From Gammaproteobacteria bacterium (lineage in GTDB: Bacteria > Pseudomonadota > Gammaproteobacteria > Steroidobacterales > Steroidobacteraceae), in NCBI GenBank assembly GCA_020846815.1, contig JADLDF010000370.1:1-6693 (forward strand): DNA of 6,693 nt, in the 5' to 3' direction. Position numbers and translations under genes: made by a program. The notes beneath the pieces were generated by a model. It had not been told where the DNA came from. It ran no database searches and saw only the letters and a program-made list of their open reading frames with translations. Shown one piece after another: positions 1-6,693 of this stretch (position 1 is the first letter of the stretch; every line of letters starts with the position of its first letter).

Positions 1-248
1 TCTGCCTCGGCAAGTCGACCTATGCGCGCTGCGGCATCATCGTCAACGTCACGCCGCTCGAGCCGGAGTGGGAAGGGCACGTGACGCTGGAGTTCTCGAA
101 CACGACGCCGCTGCCGGCGAAGATCTACGCGCACGAAGGCGTCGCGCAGATGCTGTTCTTCGAGAGCGACGAGGTCTGCGGAACCTCCTATCGCGACCGC
201 GGCGGCAAGTACCAGGGTCAGAAGGGCGTCACGCTGCCGAAGACCTGA
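1..248 (+). CDS. dcd: dCTP deaminase, C-terminal part (5' end outside window)
   Basis: Dcd deaminates dCTP to dUTP in the cytoplasm, feeding dTMP synthesis through dUTPase. The reading frame begins at base 3 and gives 81 residues, about the last two fifths of a protein usually near 188 residues. The visible part starts with GKSTYARCG, the conserved Ser/Arg segment of the active site. It continues through [20 protein letters not shown], whose glutamate in TLEFSN corresponds to the catalytic Glu of the Dcd/dUTPase trimer fold. It ends with the nucleotide-binding tail [17 protein letters not shown]. This tail type is common in pseudomonads, xanthomonads and betaproteobacteria and differs from the E. 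coli K-12 form. No truncation is seen other than the window edge. The gene converges on the purMN operon. Identification is from recognised family motifs. Confidence 0.95.
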   Translation, partial: CLGKSTYARCGIIVNVTPLEPEWEGHVTLEFSNTTPLPAKIYAHEGVAQMLFFESDEVCGTSYRDRGGKYQGQKGVTLPKT

Positions 249-335
249 GGCCGGTACGCCGCAGCCGGCGGCGCGAAGCTGCAAGCCGCGCGCTTCGCTT
301 CGACGCGACAGTCCGCCTCGACGTGACGGCCTGTC
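249..335. terminator. Convergent intergenic region with two hairpins, possible bidirectional terminator
   Basis: This 87-bp gap lies between the stop of dcd and the stop of the DUF3108 gene on the other strand. It contains two adjacent inverted repeats. The first is CGCCG (257-261) with CGGCG (266-270) around a 4-nt loop. The second is GCGAAGC (273-279) with GCTTCGC (292-298), a perfect 7-bp stem with a 12-nt loop. Neither is followed by a clear U-run on either strand, only TT at 299-300 on the plus strand, so neither fits a classical rho-independent terminator. Placement between convergent genes suggests a termination role, which is inference. Confidence 0.35.
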
Positions 336-1151
336 TCAGCGGGACAATGATACGAGGCGCATCGACCACTCCACCCGTCCGCCCCGGCGCCTTTCGGCCC
401 GGACCGGCACGTGGCCGAGCGAAGGTGCGTACCAGACGCGGGTCACGCGATCGGAATCCGGCCGGTGACTGGCCCAGATCACCGTGTCGAGCGGCCCGAG
501 CACGGTCTGGAGTCGCGCGCTGCCTTCGCTTTCGTAGACGTAGTCCTTGATGCGATCCTTGTCGACCAGCGTGTAGCCGCTCGGCCTGCGACCCTGCTGC
601 AGCTCGGCGATGAGCGCGACCTGCACCGACATGATGTCCTGCAGGCCGGGCTGCAGCTCGAGATCCACGGGGCGCCGCTCCGCGGTGCCCGTGACGCGGC
701 GCCGCTCCCAGTCGAAGTCGAGAGAGACGTCGCGGCGCGTATCCCGCGAACCATCGTCGCCGCGATAGCTCAGCGGGCGCACGCGTCCGCCTTCGAGCTG
801 CAGGCGGCTGATCTGGGCCAGTTCGTCGGGGAACACGGCGCGGAACATGCCGCGGGCGTTGTTGCGCGAGACATAGGTGTAGCGACCGGGGGACTCGCGG
901 CTCAGCTCGAGCGAGGCACTCGCGGCGTTGATGCCCTTCCACTCGAGCACGAATTCGGCGCGGAACGGCTGCAGCACGCCGTTCGTGGCGGCGCCGTCGA
1001 CCGCGACCGCGGCTGGCACAGACGCCGGCGCAGGCGTGGACGCCGTGCCCGGCTGCTGTGCGGCGCTGCCGACGGGTGCACCGGTTGCGAACGCCAGTGT
1101 CGCGGCCAGCGCAAGCGCAATGGCAGGCAGGCGGTCACGGGATGTGGGCAT
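336..1151 (-). CDS. DUF3108 family exported protein
   Basis: A 271-residue protein of unknown molecular function. The N-terminus MPTSRDRLP is followed by a hydrophobic stretch (about residues 9-24) and a likely signal peptidase I site after GSA near residue 30. An Ala/Pro/Thr-rich low-complexity linker spans about 32-57, and the DUF3108 domain follows from about residue 60 to the end. The domain opens with FRAEFVLEWKGINAASASLEL and carries YVSRNNARGMFRAVFPDE, LQPGLQDIMSVQVAL and VWYAPSLGHVPVR, typical of this beta-rich family. The start at 1151 is chosen for a GGAGG ribosome site (plus-strand CCTCC at 1161-1165) 9 nt upstream and because it opens the signal peptide. A longer frame reaching 1358 only reads purN out of frame. 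The start overlaps the end of purN by 17 bp. DUF3108 genes are, from memory, often found beside purN in gammaproteobacteria. A periplasmic or outer-envelope location is likely. Its link to purine synthesis is probably positional only. Confidence 0.88.
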   Translation of the reverse strand: MPTSRDRLPAIALALAATLAFATGAPVGSAAQQPGTASTPAPASVPAAVAVDGAATNGVLQPFRAEFVLEWKGINAASASLELSRESPGRYTYVSRNNARGMFRAVFPDELAQISRLQLEGGRVRPLSYRGDDGSRDTRRDVSLDFDWERRRVTGTAERRPVDLELQPGLQDIMSVQVALIAELQQGRRPSGYTLVDKDRIKDYVYESEGSARLQTVLGPLDTVIWASHRPDSDRVTRVWYAPSLGHVPVRAERRRGGRVEWSMRLVSLSR

Positions 1152-1802
1152 CGGCGAAATCCTCCACGAGCGGCGCCGCGAGCGGCCGGCCGTCGAGCTC
1201 GACGCCCGTGGTGCCACAATGCAGCCGGCCGGCCGCGAACCACTGCACCACCCGCGGGTAGATGATGTGTTCGCAGCGCTGAACGCGGGCTGAAAGCCGC
1301 GCCGCGTCGTCGCCCGGCAGCACCGGCACCCGCGCCTGCAGCACGACCGGGCCGCCATCGAGTTCGGCGGTCACGAAATGGACACTCGCGCCGTGCTCGC
1401 GTTCGGCGGCATCGAGCACCTTCTGATGGGTACCGAGGCCCTTGTGGCGGGGCAGCAGCGAAGGGTGGATGTTCAGCAGCCGGCCTGCATAGGCCTCGAC
1501 GAAGGCGCGGCTCAGCACGCGCATGAAGCCCGCGAGCACGATCAGGCCGGGAGCACAGGCGTCGATCTGGCGGCGCAGCTCGGCCTCGAACGCGTCGCGG
1601 TCCGCGAACGCCTCACGAGGCACGGCGACGGCGTCGATGCCGCAGCGGCGCGCGAGCTCGAGGCCTGCGGCGTCGGCGCGGTCGGCGACGACCCGCAAGA
1701 CGCGGGCCGCGATGCGGCCCGCGGTGCAGGCTTCGACGATCGCGGCCATGTTGCTGCCGCGGCCGGAGATCAGGACGACGAGCCGCAGCGCTGTGGGGGT
1801 CG

Positions 1803-1806
<4 letters not shown>
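1135..1806 (-). CDS. purN: Phosphoribosylglycinamide formyltransferase (GAR transformylase 1)
   Basis: PurN transfers the formyl group of 10-formyltetrahydrofolate to GAR, giving FGAR in the third step of IMP synthesis. The 223-residue cytoplasmic protein begins [17 protein letters not shown], the glycine-rich phosphate-binding loop at residues 14-19. The catalytic triad of the family is complete: Asn112 and His114 in [10 protein letters not shown], and Asp150 in AELDGGPV. The segment [20 protein letters not shown] and the C-terminal [17 protein letters not shown] match the E. coli enzyme closely. The start is GTG at 1806, overlapping the purM stop as GTGA. The next in-frame Met lies inside the substrate loop, so the GTG is the only sensible start. 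No strong ribosome site precedes it, which favours translation coupled to purM. The last 17 bp double as the start of the DUF3108 gene. Confidence 0.96.
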
Positions 1807-2846
<1,040 letters not shown>

Positions 2847-2945
2847 GTGGTGTTCCGCAAGGGTGGAGGGCCGCCGGGGTCGGGAGCCGCACTGTGGTAT
2901 TGTACGAAATGGCGGCGGCACGCGGCTTCCGATGCGGAAATGTCC
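2847..2945. promoter_or_regulatory. Divergent promoter region between purM and the DUF2066 gene
   Basis: This is the only space available for promoters of both the purM operon and the DUF2066-hda run. On the minus strand TACAAT (2904 down to 2899) matches the sigma70 -10 box at five of six positions. It would give a purM leader of roughly 45 nt, but nothing like TTGACA is seen 16-18 bp upstream. On the plus strand the same bases read TGG-TATTGT (2895-2903), a weak extended -10. The two would overlap and could exclude each other. Exact start sites are inference. The region also carries the G-rich motif listed separately. I see no recognisable purine operator. Confidence 0.4.
2861..2884 (+). 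other. Putative G-quadruplex motif in the purM leader
   Basis: Four G-runs, GGG (2861-2863), GGG (2868-2870), GGGG (2876-2879) and GGG (2882-2884), are separated by loops of 4, 5 and 2 nt. This satisfies the usual G3+N1-7 pattern on the plus strand. The plus strand is the template for purM transcription here, and the motif lies 15 nt upstream of the purM start codon. In the other direction it is upstream of the DUF2066 gene. In such GC-rich DNA the pattern can arise by chance, so folding and function are unproven. Confidence 0.45.
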
Positions 2946-3992
2946 ATGCGTCGCCCCGAAACCTCATCCGCCATGCAGATCCTCGTCCACACGCCCCGGC
3001 ATCCTGCGGCATGCGCGCGCGCGCTGCGGCGCGCGTCTGCGGCGCATCGTGGGCGCCGGTCCTGGCAGGTCGTGCTGCTGTGCCTCGCGGCGGTGCTGGC
3101 CGGCGGCGGCGTCGAGGCGGCGCAGCTCGTGCGCACGGGCGAGGTCAGCGTGCCGCTGACCGAGCAGAACGCCGCCTTCCAGGAGGCGATGCGCATCGCG
3201 CTGGTGCGTATCACCGGCCGCCGCGATGCCGATCAGGATCCGGCGTTCGCCGCGCTGATCGCCGATGCGCGCCGTTACGTACAGATCTTTCGGCCGCTGT
3301 CCGGCGGTGGCACTCAGGTCACGCTCGATGCCGCGGCACTGGAGCGCGCCGTGGTCGCGGCGGGCCGCGCCGCCTGGCCGCGCGAGCGGCCGGTCGCGCT
3401 GGTCGTGGTGACGCAGCCACCGCCGGGTGCCGACCCTGCGGCAGTGCGCCGCACGCTCGAAGACAGCGCGGCGCTGCGCGGCCTGCCGGTCGTGCTCTCC
3501 TCGGCGCAGTCCGCCGGCCTCGCCGCCGGCGCGATCGATGCCGCGAGCGCGCTCGCCGCGGCGCGGCGTCTGGGTGCCGACGTGGCCCTGATCGGGCAGG
3601 GCGAAGGCAGCGATGCTTCGCAATGGCGCTGGACCTACTACGGTGGTGGCGGCAGCGAGACCTTCACCGGCAGCGTCGGCGCCGGCATCCACGGAGCCGT
3701 CGATCGCCTCGCAGCGGCCACCGAGGCCGTCATGCAGCAGCCCGAGGCCGAGGCCCTGGTGCAGATCCAGGGGGTTGCCAGTTTGCGCGACTACGCGCAG
3801 GTGCAGCGGCTGCTCGCCACCAGCGCCGGCGTGCGCAGCGTGTCGCTGCTCGAAGCCGGCAACGGCCATGCGCTGTTCCGCGTGCTGGCGCGCGGCGGCG
3901 GCGACGGCCTTGCGGCGGCGCTCGCATCGAATTCGCGGCTGCGTCCGGCGACGGAGGCCACGGGGCGGCTCGCCTACCAGTACGCGCCCTGA
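2946..3992 (+). CDS. DUF2066 family exported protein
   Basis: A 348-residue protein of unknown function. From the chosen start there is a long basic n-region (residues 1-40, many Arg), then a hydrophobic core [15 protein letters not shown] (40-54) and a likely signal peptidase site after VEA near residue 58. The mature part opens [21 protein letters not shown] and continues to [10 protein letters not shown], the conserved start of DUF2066 domains. A middle section includes [16 protein letters not shown] and [11 protein letters not shown], and the C-terminal third shows [20 protein letters not shown]. Three in-frame ATGs compete, at 2940, 2946 and 2973. The one at 2946 has GGA 7 nt upstream (2936-2938), whereas that at 2940 has no room for a ribosome site. 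The start at 2973 would shorten the n-region and cannot be excluded. It heads a plus-strand run with the phosphatidyltransferase gene and hda, and I recall DUF2066 genes beside purM in other gammaproteobacteria. Envelope location is inferred. Confidence 0.88.
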   Translation: MRRPETSSAMQILVHTPRHPAACARALRRASAAHRGRRSWQVVLLCLAAVLAGGGVEAAQLVRTGEVSVPLTEQNAAFQEAMRIALVRITGRRDADQDPAFAALIADARRYVQIFRPLSGGGTQVTLDAAALERAVVAAGRAAWPRERPVALVVVTQPPPGADPAAVRRTLEDSAALRGLPVVLSSAQSAGLAAGAIDAASALAAARRLGADVALIGQGEGSDASQWRWTYYGGGGSETFTGSVGAGIHGAVDRLAAATEAVMQQPEAEALVQIQGVASLRDYAQVQRLLATSAGVRSVSLLEAGNGHALFRVLARGGGDGLAAALASNSRLRPATEATGRLAYQYAP

Positions 3993-4001
3993 CGCCGCGC
4001 C

Positions 4002-4556
4002 ATGCTGCGCCATCTGCCGAACCTGATCTGCGTCGTCCGCATGGCGCTGGTGTGGCCGATCGTCGCGGCGCTGCATGCCGGGCGGTACGAGCTCGCGCTG
4101 GTGCTGTTCACGGTCGCGGCGGTGTCGGACGGCGTCGACGGCTTCCTCGCCAAACGCTTCAACTGGCAGTCCGAGCTCGGCAAGTTCCTCGATCCGCTGG
4201 CCGACAAGCTGCTGCTGGTCGCGGTGTTCCTCAGCGCCGCCTGGTCGGGCCTCGCGCCCTGGTGGCTGGCCGCGGCCGCGATCGCCCGCGACTTGGTCAT
4301 CGGCGGTGGTGCGTTGATCTTCCGGCTCTGGTTCGGACCGTTGCAGGGGCGTCCGACCCTGCTCTCGAAGGTCAACACCGCACTGCAGATCCTGTTCCTG
4401 GTCGCGGCGATCCTGCACGCCGCGCACGGCCTGCCGCCGCGCGAGGTCGTCGCGGCGCTGGCGCTCGCGACGCTGTTCAGCACCATCGCCTCCGGCGCCG
4501 ACTACGTCGCGCGTTTCACGCGCCGTGCCTGGTCGCTGCCGCCGCGGGGCGCCTGA
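4002..4556 (+). CDS. CDP-alcohol phosphatidyltransferase, integral membrane (PgsA/cardiolipin synthase-like)
   Basis: A 184-residue membrane enzyme of the family that transfers a phosphatidyl group from CDP-diacylglycerol to an alcohol. The N-terminal LPNLICVVRM resembles the usual start of PgsA-type proteins. The signature is present at residues 43-68: Asp43, Asp46, Gly47, Ala50, Gly60, Asp64 and Asp68, spaced as D-x2-D-G-x2-A-x9-G-x3-D-x3-D; these aspartates bind the metal. The Arg usual after Ala is Lys51, followed by Arg52. Hydrophobic segments fall at about 11-24, 30-42, 70-81, 86-107, 126-141 and 149-165, giving about six helices. The substrate cannot be fixed from sequence: glycerol 3-phosphate (PgsA) or phosphatidylglycerol (cardiolipin synthase) are both possible, so no symbol is given. 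It starts 9 bp after the DUF2066 stop and ends 14 bp before hda. No clear ribosome site is seen, so it probably depends on upstream translation. Confidence 0.92.
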   Translation: MLRHLPNLICVVRMALVWPIVAALHAGRYELALVLFTVAAVSDGVDGFLAKRFNWQSELGKFLDPLADKLLLVAVFLSAAWSGLAPWWLAAAAIARDLVIGGGALIFRLWFGPLQGRPTLLSKVNTALQILFLVAAILHAAHGLPPREVVAALALATLFSTIASGADYVARFTRRAWSLPPRGA

Positions 4557-4570
4557 ACGGCGGCGCGGTC

Positions 4571-6159
<1,589 letters not shown>

Positions 6160-6693
6160 CCGGGAACGAGGCCGAGATCGTCGGCACCGTTCCAGCGCGT
6201 CCAGCGCTGGATCACCATGTCGGAGTACCAGCGCCGGCCGACGCTGCCGTTGTAGCGCGCGAGGGCCTTCGCCACGTCGTTGCGCTCACGCTTGAGATAG
6301 TGGCGGAAGATCGCCGCGCCCATGCGGATGTTCTCGGGCACGCGCACGAGCTGGTAGCGCCGCATGCCGAGCTCCTCGGGCCAGAACGGCATGACCTGCA
6401 TCAGGCCGACCGCGCCCGCGGGCGACACGGCCCAGCGGTTGAAGCGGCTCTCGACGTCGATGATCGCCATGACCAGGCCCGGCGGCAGCCGCAGCTCGCC
6501 GGGGCGGTGTGCCTCGCAGAACACGTGCTTGAGGATCAGCAGCCGCTCGTCGTGGTCCTGCACGGTGCGCCGCAGCCGCGGCTCCATCATCTTGTACCAG
6601 ACCTCGGCCTCGAACTCGTCGGGGAAGCACTCGGCCTCGGCGATCGCCCGCTGCACCACGGCGCGCAGCTCCGGGTCGCGCTGCTGGTCGGCA

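Noticed and set aside
411..1265. A 284-codon plus-strand frame opposite the DUF3108 gene
   Set aside because: It has no recognisable domain, and the opposite strand carries a family match with a signal peptide and a GGAGG ribosome site.
1152..1358. N-terminal extension of the DUF3108 protein to 340 residues
   Set aside because: The extra 69 residues are Cys/Arg/Ser-rich and out of frame within purN. The 1151 start has a strong ribosome site and opens a signal peptide.
2847..2945. A PurR operator or purine riboswitch upstream of purM
   Set aside because: No sequence resembling the PurR palindrome was found, and the leader is too short for a guanine riboswitch.

Overview
This is an ordinary, densely packed chromosomal housekeeping window from a high-GC gammaproteobacterium outside the Enterobacterales. 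GC looks to be in the high sixties or about 70 percent by eye; it was not counted. Gene content and order resemble the purM/purN/hda neighbourhood I recall from Pseudomonas and xanthomonad relatives (DUF3108, purN and purM on one strand, DUF2066 and hda divergent, with wrbA and acylphosphatase nearby). That comparison is from memory. The protein sequences support the same lineage: the Hda has the gammaproteobacterial form, the PurM and PurN are close to E. coli, and the Dcd tail is the non-enterobacterial type. Every gene looks intact except the two cut by the window edges. I see no mobile element, CRISPR array, tRNA, rRNA or phage signature.

Layout. The window opens with the 3' end of dcd (dCTP deaminase, + strand). 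It converges, across an 87-bp gap holding two small hairpins, on a minus-strand operon read purM, purN, DUF3108. purM and purN overlap by 4 bp (GTGA). purN and the DUF3108 gene overlap by 17 bp, with a strong GGAGG for DUF3108 inside purN. A 99-bp divergent intergenic region separates purM from a plus-strand run: a DUF2066 exported protein, a CDP-alcohol phosphatidyltransferase and hda. This spacer holds a canonical G-quadruplex pattern and weak -10-like hexamers. The run ends in a 29-bp convergent overlap with a minus-strand wrbA-type quinone oxidoreductase. A 34-bp divergent gap follows, then a plus-strand acylphosphatase. That gene overlaps by 31 bp the convergent 3' end of a minus-strand SLT lytic transglycosylase that runs off the right edge.

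How the genes relate. dcd (dUTP supply for dTMP), purM and purN (steps of IMP synthesis) serve nucleotide metabolism. Hda couples DNA polymerase sliding clamps to inactivation of DnaA-ATP. The CDP-alcohol phosphatidyltransferase makes an anionic phospholipid head group. DUF3108, DUF2066 and the lytic transglycosylase are envelope proteins, the first two without a settled function. No new multi-gene system is evident. The most useful leads are the two uncharacterised exported proteins flanking purMN, the quadruplex motif in the purM leader, and the extreme compaction, with two convergent gene pairs that overlap at their coding ends.
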